The notes under the pieces were generated by a model. It was not told the origin of the DNA. It worked only from the letters and a program-made list of their open reading frames with translations, and ran no database searches. DNA of 31,712 nt from Microcaldota archaeon (GTDB lineage: Archaea > Micrarchaeota > Micrarchaeia > Micrarchaeales > CABMGC01): NCBI GenBank assembly GCA_027449585.1, contig DAIDLJ010000007.1, positions 1 to 31,712 on the forward strand. Direction: 5' to 3'. Every line of letters starts with the position of its first letter. Within the stretch, counting starts at the first letter, position 1. This document shows positions 14,873 through 23,322 of this stretch, piece after piece. A program made the position numbers and the translations under genes.

Positions 14873-16201
14873 ATGGGAAATGATGATAAGAACAAAGTTG
14901 AGGTATACGTCGCAGCGGCAGTTGGCCTCGGTGCAATAATAGGCGCAGGGATATTCGTCCTTAGCGGCACGGCAATAGCGCTGGCAGGATCATTCGCCAT
15001 TGTTGCCTTTGCACTTGTAGGGGTGCTTGCACTGATAATTGCACTAGAGCTAGGCGAGCTCGGCTCTCTTATGCCTTACGTGAAAGGAGCATCCTATTCC
15101 TATACCTACAATGCCTTGGGCAGTGAACTGGGATTCATCACCGGGATGATGCGATACATGGCCCTTGCGACTTCGATAGGCGCAATAGCCCTAGGGTTCG
15201 GGTCATATCTGTCAAGCTTTCTTGGGCTTGGGCTAAGCACGTACGCCATTCCATTCGCGATAATCCTTATCTTCCTGCTTTCGATAGTCAACATGTTCGG
15301 AGTTAAAAAAGCAGCGCAGGCAGACTTCTGGCTAGTCATAGTAAAGATCGGCGTGCTATTGCTATTCATAATATTTGCACTACTACTCGCCTTCTCCAGC
15401 AAAGGTTCCGGCCTTTCGAATATACAATTCAATGTCTCCGCAGGGACCTTGAATGGAATATTTGCAGCTGGCGTTGTGGTCTTCTTCGCATATTCCGGAT
15501 TTCAGTCAATATCCACACTCACCGACCGGATAAAGGGAGGCTCCAAGGGCTATGTCACTGCAATACTCTCAGCCGTCACGATAAGCATAGTGCTGTATCT
15601 GCTTATAGCCTTTGCACTGCTCCTGCTTTTGCCGCAATCATCATATAAGATAGTCGCCGACCCCCTATCATATGCACTAAAGAGCGCAGGCGCCCCGAAC
15701 TGGCTCTCAGTAGTCGTGGACATCGGCGCACTGGTTGCGACAGCATCGGCAACAATAGCAATGATACTGACCTCATCGCGCTCGCTCTACCAGATGAGTG
15801 CGGACAGGCTTCTGCCAAAATTCTTCAGGAAGTATAATTCAAGGACCGATACTGCAGAGAACGGCATAATCGTCTCGGCGATCATCGGGATCCTGGTACT
15901 ATTTGCAGGAAACATCTACATAATAGCCGCGATATCCAACTTCGGCCTAATGACCAACTACCTTTTGGTAGGTCTGGACGTCATACATTTCAGAAGGCGC
16001 GGAGTCAAATCTCCATTCATGACGCCCCTTTATCCGTATCTGCCAATACTTGGAATAATCCTCCTGCTGGCATTCTTCACCGGAATGCCTTCCGAGGCCC
16101 TCCTTATTGGAACCGTACTCATACTTGCCCTTCTTGTCGCATACCATGCCATAAGGGAGACAAAGGAAAAGCGTGTCATAAGGGAGAAACTTTTCAGTTG
16201 A
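14873..16201 (+). CDS. APC-family amino-acid permease
   Basis: 442 residues with about 12 membrane helices. Helix 1 carries the APC signature GLGAIIGAGIFVLSG, whose broken helix binds the carboxyl and amino groups of amino-acid substrates. EFGS-like ELGELGSLMPYVKGASYSYTYNALG follows, as in bacterial and archaeal cationic/neutral amino-acid transporters. FAYSGFQSI in helix 6 is also typical. DPANN archaea often lack amino-acid synthesis, so uptake from host or surroundings is a reasonable role; that is inference. The gene stands alone with its own TATA box and a T6 run 13 bases after its stop. Confidence 0.9.
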   Translation: MGNDDKNKVEVYVAAAVGLGAIIGAGIFVLSGTAIALAGSFAIVAFALVGVLALIIALELGELGSLMPYVKGASYSYTYNALGSELGFITGMMRYMALATSIGAIALGFGSYLSSFLGLGLSTYAIPFAIILIFLLSIVNMFGVKKAAQADFWLVIVKIGVLLLFIIFALLLAFSSKGSGLSNIQFNVSAGTLNGIFAAGVVVFFAYSGFQSISTLTDRIKGGSKGYVTAILSAVTISIVLYLLIAFALLLLLPQSSYKIVADPLSYALKSAGAPNWLSVVVDIGALVATASATIAMILTSSRSLYQMSADRLLPKFFRKYNSRTDTAENGIIVSAIIGILVLFAGNIYIIAAISNFGLMTNYLLVGLDVIHFRRRGVKSPFMTPLYPYLPILGIILLLAFFTGMPSEALLIGTVLILALLVAYHAIRETKEKRVIREKLFS

Positions 16202-16213
16202 ACTAAATAAATC

Positions 16214-16219
16214 TTTTTT
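16214..16219 (+). terminator. T6 terminator after the permease
   Basis: TTTTTT shortly after the stop at 16201, consistent with archaeal T-tract termination. Confidence 0.45.
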
Positions 16220-16281
16220 CAACATGCCCGGGCGCCTAAAGGATTACAAAATTATACAGTACCATCCCCGATGCGGCACAC

Positions 16282-16294
16282 TTTTATTTTTATT
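16282..16294 (+). promoter_or_regulatory. TATA-like element for the CPA1 antiporter
   Basis: A TTTTATTTTTATT run centred about 30-35 bases before the ATG at 16321. Confidence 0.4.
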
Positions 16295-16320
16295 GTGCCA
16301 AATCTCTTCTGTGCGTGTAA

Positions 16321-17610
16321 ATGATTGAAGCCACTATAGAAGCTGCACTCACCATCTTCCTAATGTTCGCTCTAATAGCGCAACTAGTAGCAATACGATT
16401 CAAAATACCTTACACGTTAGTATTCGTATTTATAGGCGTAGGGATAACTACGCTCTCTTCAGTAGCTCTCTCCATAAGTTCAAATGCGACCATCTTCTTT
16501 ACTCCGATATCCTGGATACAGTCAGTATACTATCAACTAGTCAACAGCGGACTTTTTGTGGGGCTAATAGTCCCACCATTAATATTTGAGGCCATGATGC
16601 ATATACGCAGGGAGAACCTAAATGCAGTTGCAAAGCCGGCTCTAATCCTCGCAACTGTCGGAGTTTTAATCTCAACAATTGTTGCAGGTGTGGTGGTGTG
16701 GAAATTCACCGGCCTATCTCCATTTCTCTCCCTTGTATTTGCGGCAATAATATCTCCAACAGACACTATAACTGTCCTTCAGATATTCAAGCATCTTAAA
16801 GTTCCATCAAAACTCTCTACCTTGATGGATATGGAAGCGGCGTTGAACGATGCAACTGCCATAGTCCTATTCAGTATAATCCTGTCAATATCAAGCGTAA
16901 GCCTGCTACAGTCGTCGATATTTAGGGACGTTGGCATATTCTTATATGATTTAATCGGCGGCTTCTTAATCGGCATAATAATCTCAAGACTTGCAAAGCC
17001 CATACACGCAAGCATAGATGACAAACTGGCGGAAATAATACTTACGGTAGTTGTGGTGTATGGCTCCTACGTCCTAGCAACTGCCTTGGGAGCGTCCGGA
17101 CTTATAGCCGTTACGATAGTCGGCCTGTACTTTGGGAATAACACTGCAAGAATGACACTCAAAAAGAAATTGAAACTGCCAATAATGTACTTTTGGGAGA
17201 TAGCAGCGTTCATGGGCAATGCAATAGCCTTCTTTTTAATAGGATTCGTAGTTAACATATCGCTTCTGCTTCAGGCAGCAGCACTTATAATTATTGCTTA
17301 TCTATCGACAATAATATCTCGCTTAGTGACTGTTTATCCAATCTTTGCCTTATTCCATAATCCTAGGAATGGAATACCTTTTAAATGGAGCAACATAGCC
17401 TTCCTTGGAGGAATCCGCGGAGCGCTTTCAATAGCCTTGGTTGCAACTCTTACATCATCCGCAGTGATCTCCAGTCAAGATCTATCCACGATAACAACTA
17501 TGGTAATAGGGGTGGTGTTCGTGTCAATAATCCTTCAGGTTCCAGCTCTTTCCATATATGCAGGGAAGTTTTTCGGAAAGTATCATACAGCATATCCTGC
17601 AAATGACTAA
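16321..17610 (+). CDS. Na+/H+ antiporter, CPA1 (NhaP/NHE) type
   Basis: 429 residues with about 12-13 membrane helices. The hallmark segments are FAAIISPTDTITVLQIFKHL, MEAALNDATAIVLF with the ion-binding Asn-Asp pair, and GGIRGALSIAL with the conserved Arg. Together they identify a CPA1 antiporter, which exchanges Na+ (or K+) for protons across the membrane. The usual DP of SPTDP is DT here, a mild change. There is no large cytoplasmic tail, so regulation by a C-terminal domain is unlikely. A second antiporter of the CPA2 type lies 0.8 kb further on; two such pumps suggest pH or ion stress. Codons are somewhat AT-richer than in the block before it. Confidence 0.9.
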   Translation: MIEATIEAALTIFLMFALIAQLVAIRFKIPYTLVFVFIGVGITTLSSVALSISSNATIFFTPISWIQSVYYQLVNSGLFVGLIVPPLIFEAMMHIRRENLNAVAKPALILATVGVLISTIVAGVVVWKFTGLSPFLSLVFAAIISPTDTITVLQIFKHLKVPSKLSTLMDMEAALNDATAIVLFSIILSISSVSLLQSSIFRDVGIFLYDLIGGFLIGIIISRLAKPIHASIDDKLAEIILTVVVVYGSYVLATALGASGLIAVTIVGLYFGNNTARMTLKKKLKLPIMYFWEIAAFMGNAIAFFLIGFVVNISLLLQAAALIIIAYLSTIISRLVTVYPIFALFHNPRNGIPFKWSNIAFLGGIRGALSIALVATLTSSAVISSQDLSTITTMVIGVVFVSIILQVPALSIYAGKFFGKYHTAYPAND

Positions 17611-17620
17611 AATATTGCGT

Positions 17621-17650
17621 AATAAAAGAAAAAATAAAATTAAATCTAAA
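17621..17650 (-). terminator. T-rich terminator of the DUF1059 gene
   Basis: A-rich on the plus strand, so T-rich as read from the minus strand, with T-runs of up to six directly after the TAA at 17659. Confidence 0.5.
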
Positions 17651-17658
17651 AGCCTTTA

Positions 17659-17832
17659 TTACTGTACGTCCTTCAACTGTGCGAGTATCTTAGCTCGCGT
17701 TTCCGCTCCACGAGGCAGATTATGTGCCATTGCTGCATGTTCCTCTGCCTTGGCGAGAACTTCCTCCTGGCTTTCAGCCTGTGCTGCAAATTCGCACGTC
17801 ATTCCGAGGTTCTTGCATTCAAATCTCTTCAT
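17659..17832 (-). CDS. small DUF1059 protein
   Basis: 57 residues, beginning MKRFECKNLGMTCEF and continuing AAQAESQEEVLAKAEEHA. This is the DUF1059 pattern: a first strand with one Cys (Cys6), GxxCxF with a second (Cys13), then a helix rich in Glu and Ala with a His. The family is small, widespread in archaea and bacteria, and of unknown function. Two conserved cysteines suggest metal or redox behaviour. The length matches the family, so the gene is complete. It is flanked by a T-rich terminator on one side and by the truncated transposase-like gene on the other. It is converging with the CPA1 gene. Confidence 0.85.
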   Translation of the reverse strand: MKRFECKNLGMTCEFAAQAESQEEVLAKAEEHAAMAHNLPRGAETRAKILAQLKDVQ

Positions 17833-17892
17833 TCAATCACACGCTATCAAGGATTTTAAATCAATAAATAGGTTTTTAATCTGGGACAAAAT

Positions 17893-17905
17893 GCTTGGGC
17901 CAAGC
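17893..17905. repeat. GCTTGG/CCAAGC hairpin
   Basis: A perfect 6-base stem with a single-base loop, directly after the stop of the minus-strand ORF at 17906. It could be an mRNA end structure or the scar of an insertion-sequence end. Confidence 0.4.
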
Positions 17906-18325
17906 CTAATATCTGATGTAAAGTAGATCCTTGAGTTCCAGAAGAAGCGAATAAACCTCTTTATCAAAATACAACCGTTCTATGCTCTTGTACCCTATGA
18001 AAGCTCCTGATACCACTGAAAATACTATCAAAAGATACATCATGTTTCTGTTGCTCTCTCCAAGAAGTTGCTTAACAAGCAGCACCTTTGCTTTCTGGTC
18101 CAGACTCATTGCTGGTTTTCTACCTGTTCCTTCTCTTCTTCCAACCTGCGATGAGAGTCTTTTAAGATCGTTGTCCAGCAAATTTAGCGTCTTCTTCACC
18201 CTGAACGCATTGTCCTGGCTTATTGTCCTCCAACTCGAAGCCACATTTATCTTAGGAAATATCCTTATGCGTATCAGTTCTTCTATCTCATTAAGCAGCT
18301 GTTTTGTTCTGCGCTCAGTATCCAT
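17906..18325 (-). pseudogene. probable N-terminal remnant of an IS transposase
   Basis: 139 residues. The sequence order ASSWRTIS, GRKPAMSLDQKAKVLLVKQL, GESNRNMMYLL, then YKSIERLYFDKEVYSLLLELKDLL looks like the N-terminal helical part of archaeal DDE transposases (a GRP.. linker, a 'SNR' helix, then 'YKT.ERLYSD.EV'). Such enzymes are about 400 residues, and no DDE catalytic part follows; the frame stops and the DUF1059 gene lies 73 bases on. An intact promoter at leaderless spacing (TATA at 18349-18356) means it may still be made, perhaps as a kept DNA-binding fragment. The hydrophobic stretch MMYLLIVFSVVSGAFIG could instead mark a small one-helix membrane protein. The family match is from memory and only moderately sure. 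Confidence 0.4.
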
Positions 18326-18348
18326 TATTTATAATTAAATCTGAAAGC

Positions 18349-18356
18349 TTATATAA
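18349..18356. promoter_or_regulatory. shared palindromic TATA element
   Basis: TTATATAA lies 27 bases from the minus-strand ATG at 18325 and 38 bases from the plus-strand ATG at 18391. It is only 8 bases from an upstream in-frame ATG at 18361, too near for that one to lie on the mRNA. It therefore decides the start of the CPA2 gene. Confidence 0.6.
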
Positions 18357-18390
18357 TTAAATGCTGTGCAAATATCGAGATGTTGCACGA

Positions 18391-19662
18391 ATGCTTCTTC
18401 CACTTCTAAGCGTAAGTTCAAGTTCGACGGTGCTGGTAGCGATAGCCCTTATAATAATAATTGGATATCTTAGCGCAGCCATATTCCGAAGAACGCGCGT
18501 TCCGGAGCTTCTCATACTGATGCTGATCGGAATTTTCCTGGTGCAGGTGGTCCATGCCATCCCCTCCAATTATCTTGACGTTCTGCGCAGCCTTGCCCCG
18601 GTGTTCGGAAGCCTTGCACTTATAGTAATAATGCTTAATGCAAGCAAAGCGTTAAAATTCGATAATTCTGCCATAAGGAGCCTGACGGGGTTCGTAATGG
18701 GCATACTGGACAATGTCCTTGCAGCAGCCGGCCTTTCGCTGCTGATGTACTACCTGTTCGGATGGCCATTCATATATGGCGCAATCCTCGGAGTCGTACT
18801 TGGAGAAACTTCAAGCATAGTGGTGATTCCGTTCATAAGAAAGGTGGAGCTCGACCAGGGCATATTTGGGATTCTGTTTGCCGAAACTACCGTAAATTCA
18901 ATATTGGCAATAGCTGTCTTCTCACTTCTGGTTCTGATGGCCGGGGATAAGGTGGTATCCGCGTTCTCGTTTACAACGTATGTACTGGATTATCTGAGCT
19001 TTGCAATAGTCATGGGCATTATAGCCGGGATAGTCTGGCTCTTCATATCAAACTTTGTGGAGAGCGCCAACGAGTATCTTGCAACCCTTGCGATAGCAAT
19101 ACTGCTATACGGAGTAGTTAGCATATTCAACGGCGCCGCGATAATTTCAATACTTATATTTGGAATGATAATGGGCAATGAAAAGTCATTTGCTGGAATT
19201 CTGGGTCACGCAGGAAATGAAGGCAAGACCAGCAGCGACAAGGAGCTTGAAAAGAGCAAGGCAAGCAAGGTCGAAAGCAACAAGGCAAATGAAAAAGCCG
19301 TGGAAAAAGAACTTGAATTCCTAATAAGCACATTCTTCTTCGTATTTATGGGGATGATAACTGAGCTTTCGCTGGAGTACCTACTCTACGGCCTGCTCAT
19401 ATCCTTCATTCTCATAATTGTGAGATATGTTCAAGTGTACGGCATACTGCGTAATAATCCTGCAGAAGAGCGCAAACTTGCATTCGCACTAATGCCAAGA
19501 GGAGTTACCGTGGCCACTCTTGCTACGATCCTATATGGGATGGGGGGCATATACTTCATGCAGATATTTTACATCTCATTTATGGTGATAGTGGTCACCA
19601 GCGTCATGTCGAGCCTTATGCTCAACAAGGTCTCCGTCAAGGTAAGGAAATCCATTGCCTAG
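18391..19662 (+). CDS. cation/H+ antiporter, CPA2 type
   Basis: 423 residues with about 12 membrane helices. IGYLSAAIFRRTRVPELLILMLIGI at the N-terminus and LGVVLGETSSIVVIPFIRKVELDQG in the middle are typical of CPA2 (KefB/NapA-like) sodium or potassium/proton antiporters. LMPRGVTVATLATIL near the end supplies the conserved Arg. A very charged loop (about 285-310, rich in Lys, Glu and Ser) splits the two membrane halves. No TrkA-type nucleotide domain follows, so it is a bare transporter. I chose ATG 18391 over the ATG at 18361 from promoter spacing. It is one of two antiporters here. Confidence 0.88.
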   Translation: MLLPLLSVSSSSTVLVAIALIIIIGYLSAAIFRRTRVPELLILMLIGIFLVQVVHAIPSNYLDVLRSLAPVFGSLALIVIMLNASKALKFDNSAIRSLTGFVMGILDNVLAAAGLSLLMYYLFGWPFIYGAILGVVLGETSSIVVIPFIRKVELDQGIFGILFAETTVNSILAIAVFSLLVLMAGDKVVSAFSFTTYVLDYLSFAIVMGIIAGIVWLFISNFVESANEYLATLAIAILLYGVVSIFNGAAIISILIFGMIMGNEKSFAGILGHAGNEGKTSSDKELEKSKASKVESNKANEKAVEKELEFLISTFFFVFMGMITELSLEYLLYGLLISFILIIVRYVQVYGILRNNPAEERKLAFALMPRGVTVATLATILYGMGGIYFMQIFYISFMVIVVTSVMSSLMLNKVSVKVRKSIA

Positions 19663-19711
19663 GCTGAAACTTTTATCAATATTGCGCTTTAGAAAGAGAC
19701 TTGGATGCCAA

Positions 19712-21988
19712 GTGATAAATTTTGACAGGAATCGCAAATTGATATGTACTGATCTTGACGGAACGATGTTCCCCTTTTCGGGCAAGCCGGATTCCAGGTG
19801 CATGAACCGCCTCAAGCAGCTGCTTAGGAAGAATCCAGATGTTATACTTTGCTATGTGACCGGAAGGAGCCTCAAGCTCTCACTTGAGGCAATAGCTATG
19901 CATGGTCTGCCCCAGCCAAGGTACCTGATAACTGACGTAGGCACAAGCATATATCACCACAATAGGAAGTACGGGTGGGTTCTTGATGGGAAGTGGCATT
20001 CCAAATTATCAAAGTCATGGAAATCAAATACGTCAAAAACCATAACTCTCCTAATGGATGGCGTTGATGGCATAAAGAGCCAGGGGAATGCAGGCGTCTC
20101 AGAATTCAAGTCAAGTTTCTACCTCTCCAAGAATAAAAAGAATAAGGCATTGCGGGAACTGCACAAGAGACTGAATGCACTGGGCATAGCCTACACGCTT
20201 TCAATAAGCAAAGGAAAGGAAAAGCACCTGCTACTCGACGTCCTCGCCAAAGGCGCATCGAAGAAGAGCGCAGTAAATGCGCTCATGGAACGCCTCGCAA
20301 CAAACGCTCACAATACCTCATTTTCCGGAGACAGTGAGAACGACTTTGCGCTTCTTACTACAAATCTAAACACCATACTTGTTAACAATGCCTCAGACTC
20401 CCTAAAGCAAAAGGTAGTCAGCAAGGCCGCCAAGAAATCCACTGCGCCGACGCTTTACCTATCAAATGGCAGTTATGACTGCTGCAAAGGCAATGACGTT
20501 TGCGGGGTTCTTGAAGGCCTTCTTCATTTTGGGATGTTCTCCAGGATAAAAAACAAGGGGATATATGTCCAGATACATTCGCTTCATGGGCTGATAAGCA
20601 GCAACTACGCTGACCTGGGAAGGGATGAAGACACCGGAGGCCAGATAGTGTATGTCCTTGAGCTTGCTAAGGCCATGTCAAAGATCCCTGCGATAAGTCA
20701 AGTAGACATATTGACCCGCAGGATAGAGGACAGCAGATATCCAAATTATGGAAAGAGGATGGAATACATAAACAGAAAACTCAAAATAGTCAGAATAGAT
20801 TGCGGAGGGAAAGGCTACATAAAAAAGACAGACCTATGGCCATTCATTGGCGAATATGTAGAGAATGTCCTCAAGTATGTCGAGGAGATGGGAAGATCGC
20901 CTGATGTAATACATGCCAACTATGCCGACGCAGGCCTTGCAGGAGCAATGCTTGCCCAAAAGCTCGGGTCCATAATGGTGTTTACCGGCCACTCACTGGG
21001 TATACCAAAAATGCGCAAGCTCGGAGCAAACAAGAAAAATTATGGCAAGTTGGATGCAAGATACAAATTTTCAAAAAGAGTCGCCGCCGAGCAGTCTGCT
21101 TTGGACAAAGCCGATTCTGTGATAGTAAGCACCAACGAGGAACTTGCGAACCAGTATTCTGGATATGCGCTTGATAAGTACAAGGTGCGAGTAATATCTC
21201 CTGGAATAGATCTCCACATGTTCAATGGGCACAATGGTCACGAGTCGAAAAGAGCTGATGTATTGTCTTATGTAACAAAAGGCCTTGCCCATCCAAGACT
21301 GAAGATGATACTTGCAGTATCACGACTGGATCCGCGCAAGAATGTGGAAAAGCTTGTTGAAGTATTCTGCAATAATCCAAAGATAAACAATCGTGCTAAT
21401 CTCATACTTGTTACCGGCCTAAAGCGCGGAGCAGATTCCGAACAGAGGGCCATGCTCGACCGTATGAAAATGACTGTCAGCAGACACAAGTGCGAAGAAA
21501 AGGTGTCATTCGTAAAATTCATAGACTCGGAAGGCGCACTTGCAGCATTATATCACATAGCAAGGAAGAGTGGCGGCATGTTCGTCAATCCCGCGCTAAT
21601 AGAGCCATTCGGTCTTACCGTTCTCGAGGCAAGCGCGTGTGGACTTCCGGTCATTGCAACTAAAAACGGCGGTCCTGCTGAGATAATCTCAAACGGCCAT
21701 GACGGCATTCTTATCGATCCGCGGAGCAGCAAAGGCCTCTCAAATGCGATACTGCGCCTAATTTCAAACAAACGGCTCTGGTCTAGTATATCAAAAAATG
21801 CAACGCATAATGCCTTAAGATATAGTTGGTATGAAACTGCAAAGGCTGAGGTATCGCTGTTTAGAGAGCTGGAGGCTAAGCGATCAGAGGAGAAAATAGC
21901 CCTACATTTTGGCAGAGCGTTCTACAAAAGGGCTCCTAATTATTTGGTCAAGTCCAAGAGCGGTCATGATACGGAACCAAAGGACTAA
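19712..21988 (+). CDS. HAD phosphatase - GT4 fusion, sucrose-phosphate phosphatase/synthase-like
   Basis: 758 residues if the GTG at 19712 is used; the frame also opens at a TTG at 19655, overlapping the upstream stop. Residues about 10-270 form a HAD phosphatase of the sucrose-phosphatase type, with nucleophile motif CTDLDGT (first Asp about residue 15) and SGDSENDFALL (about 205). Residues about 285-745 form a GT4 glycosyltransferase very like sucrose-phosphate synthase: HSLHGLISSNYADLGRDEDT, TGGQIVYVLELA, FTGHSLG, SRLDPRKN and the EPFGLTVLE pair (about 630-638). One chain could make a sugar phosphate such as sucrose-6-phosphate and then remove the phosphate. Known fusions put the transferase first; here the phosphatase leads. 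The exact sugars cannot be fixed. Its 3' end overlaps the convergent kelch-like gene by four bases. Confidence 0.88.
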   Translation: MINFDRNRKLICTDLDGTMFPFSGKPDSRCMNRLKQLLRKNPDVILCYVTGRSLKLSLEAIAMHGLPQPRYLITDVGTSIYHHNRKYGWVLDGKWHSKLSKSWKSNTSKTITLLMDGVDGIKSQGNAGVSEFKSSFYLSKNKKNKALRELHKRLNALGIAYTLSISKGKEKHLLLDVLAKGASKKSAVNALMERLATNAHNTSFSGDSENDFALLTTNLNTILVNNASDSLKQKVVSKAAKKSTAPTLYLSNGSYDCCKGNDVCGVLEGLLHFGMFSRIKNKGIYVQIHSLHGLISSNYADLGRDEDTGGQIVYVLELAKAMSKIPAISQVDILTRRIEDSRYPNYGKRMEYINRKLKIVRIDCGGKGYIKKTDLWPFIGEYVENVLKYVEEMGRSPDVIHANYADAGLAGAMLAQKLGSIMVFTGHSLGIPKMRKLGANKKNYGKLDARYKFSKRVAAEQSALDKADSVIVSTNEELANQYSGYALDKYKVRVISPGIDLHMFNGHNGHESKRADVLSYVTKGLAHPRLKMILAVSRLDPRKNVEKLVEVFCNNPKINNRANLILVTGLKRGADSEQRAMLDRMKMTVSRHKCEEKVSFVKFIDSEGALAALYHIARKSGGMFVNPALIEPFGLTVLEASACGLPVIATKNGGPAEIISNGHDGILIDPRSSKGLSNAILRLISNKRLWSSISKNATHNALRYSWYETAKAEVSLFRELEAKRSEEKIALHFGRAFYKRAPNYLVKSKSGHDTEPKD

Positions 21989-23157
21989 TTTTCAGGCCCC
22001 CCTCCACCCGTAAAGCTTCCCCCGCTGCCGGGTATCTCGCAATAGGAGTCGCCATAGACCGGTAGCGGGTAAGGCGTGCTCTCTGTCCAGTTTCCTATTC
22101 CGCCGCCATTCATTATCTTCGCGTACCAGACCTGATGATATGCTGACGTTGAGTCCCTGCTGCCCACGCAGTATATGTAGCCAAGATGTATGGCGCAGCC
22201 TCCCTGTTCATTATCTATGGGCAGGCTGGTGGTATTCATCCAAGATCCGATACCATTTTCGGACAAAGGCGCATAATGCGCGTTTCCCGTAGACGGTTCC
22301 CCGCCAATGCAATAAATATAATTGTTATAAACCGAGCAGCCGTTCAAGAAGAACTTGCTTGGAAACGGCGTAGTCTGCGTCCATTTCCCTATGCCACTTG
22401 AGGAGACTGCGGCAAAATACGTCAAGCTATAATTTTTGTTCGAGCTGTTAATCACTTGCGAATCTGCTTCGCCCGGATAATGTGAAATGTCAGGTCCCCC
22501 AACGCAATATATGTATCCATTATTTATCGAGCATGAACCCCAATAGAATGGTATCGGATATCTTGTTGTGCCATTCCATCCACCTATGCTCCCATTTTTC
22601 AGTATCTTGGTATAATAAGAATAATTGGAAGGAATCTTCCAGTTGCCGATGCAATATATGTATCCCCTATATGCGGAGCAGCTCTGGTATGTCGTTGGAA
22701 CTGGATATGGCGTACCTGCCGTCCAATTCCCTATCCCATTTGCAGATATTCTTGCATAGAAAGTCTCATTCTCGCTCATAGTGTCGTTCGTTCCTATGCA
22801 GTATATGTGGTTTCCGTATATATCGCAGCCAACATCATCAACTCCTACCGGATAGCTGGTCGTCTGCACCCACGCTCCTATTCCATTAGCGGATATTGGC
22901 GCATAATAGCTAAGATTCTCGCTACCATATCCGGAGTCTCCCACGCAATATATGTAGCTGTTTGTGCTGTTCTCTCCCAGGCTCTGGTTAAACTGCAAAT
23001 TTGTTGCAGTCAAACTGCCAGCACTGCCCTTTGCAACATGGGTCTTTGGAATCAGAAGCGCCAAGTATACTACCAACGCAATCATTGCCAAAACAAGTCC
23101 GGTATTTTTGCCAAAAGCCAGTATACTCTTCACAATACCAATAATTATACTACCCAT
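21985..23157 (-). CDS. membrane-anchored six-repeat kelch-like protein with paired cysteines
   Basis: 390 residues. A basic start and a membrane helix (about 20-37) anchor a large outside domain. Six repeats of about 50-60 residues each contain YIYC(V/I)G, then a tyrosine-rich strand, then GIG.W, then T.YP/T.FP. This is a kelch/galactose-oxidase-like blade pattern. Cysteines lie at 71, 111/120, 160/169, 209/218, 274/283, 321/330 and 373: five pairs spaced exactly nine, plus the outer two, which would meet if the propeller closes. About a dozen N-x-S/T sites suggest heavy N-glycosylation. The protein ends in a Gly-rich tail. Probably a surface binding or adhesion protein; partner unknown. It converges on the HAD-GT4 gene. 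Confidence 0.8.
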   Translation of the reverse strand: MGSIIIGIVKSILAFGKNTGLVLAMIALVVYLALLIPKTHVAKGSAGSLTATNLQFNQSLGENSTNSYIYCVGDSGYGSENLSYYAPISANGIGAWVQTTSYPVGVDDVGCDIYGNHIYCIGTNDTMSENETFYARISANGIGNWTAGTPYPVPTTYQSCSAYRGYIYCIGNWKIPSNYSYYTKILKNGSIGGWNGTTRYPIPFYWGSCSINNGYIYCVGGPDISHYPGEADSQVINSSNKNYSLTYFAAVSSSGIGKWTQTTPFPSKFFLNGCSVYNNYIYCIGGEPSTGNAHYAPLSENGIGSWMNTTSLPIDNEQGGCAIHLGYIYCVGSRDSTSAYHQVWYAKIMNGGGIGNWTESTPYPLPVYGDSYCEIPGSGGSFTGGGGPEN

Positions 23158-23322
23158 AATAATATTAACGCCACCAAATTGCCAGAAGCAAATATTATCC
23201 GGTTATGATGGATTGCCGGCGCACCAAATCCCAATATCCAATGCATCATGGGGGATTTGCAAATGCTTGTCCATGTCAGGAAGTGTGCGCTGCTTGACTG
23301 AGGCAGATCAAATCTGTAATAA

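Noticed and set aside
18361..18390. Upstream ATG extension of the CPA2 antiporter
   Set aside because: It lies only 8 bases after the TATA box, too close to be transcribed; ATG 18391 fits better.
23209..23283. A 24-codon minus-strand ORF between the kelch-like gene and the thioesterase
   Set aside because: No ribosome site, no promoter at good spacing and no recognisable content.
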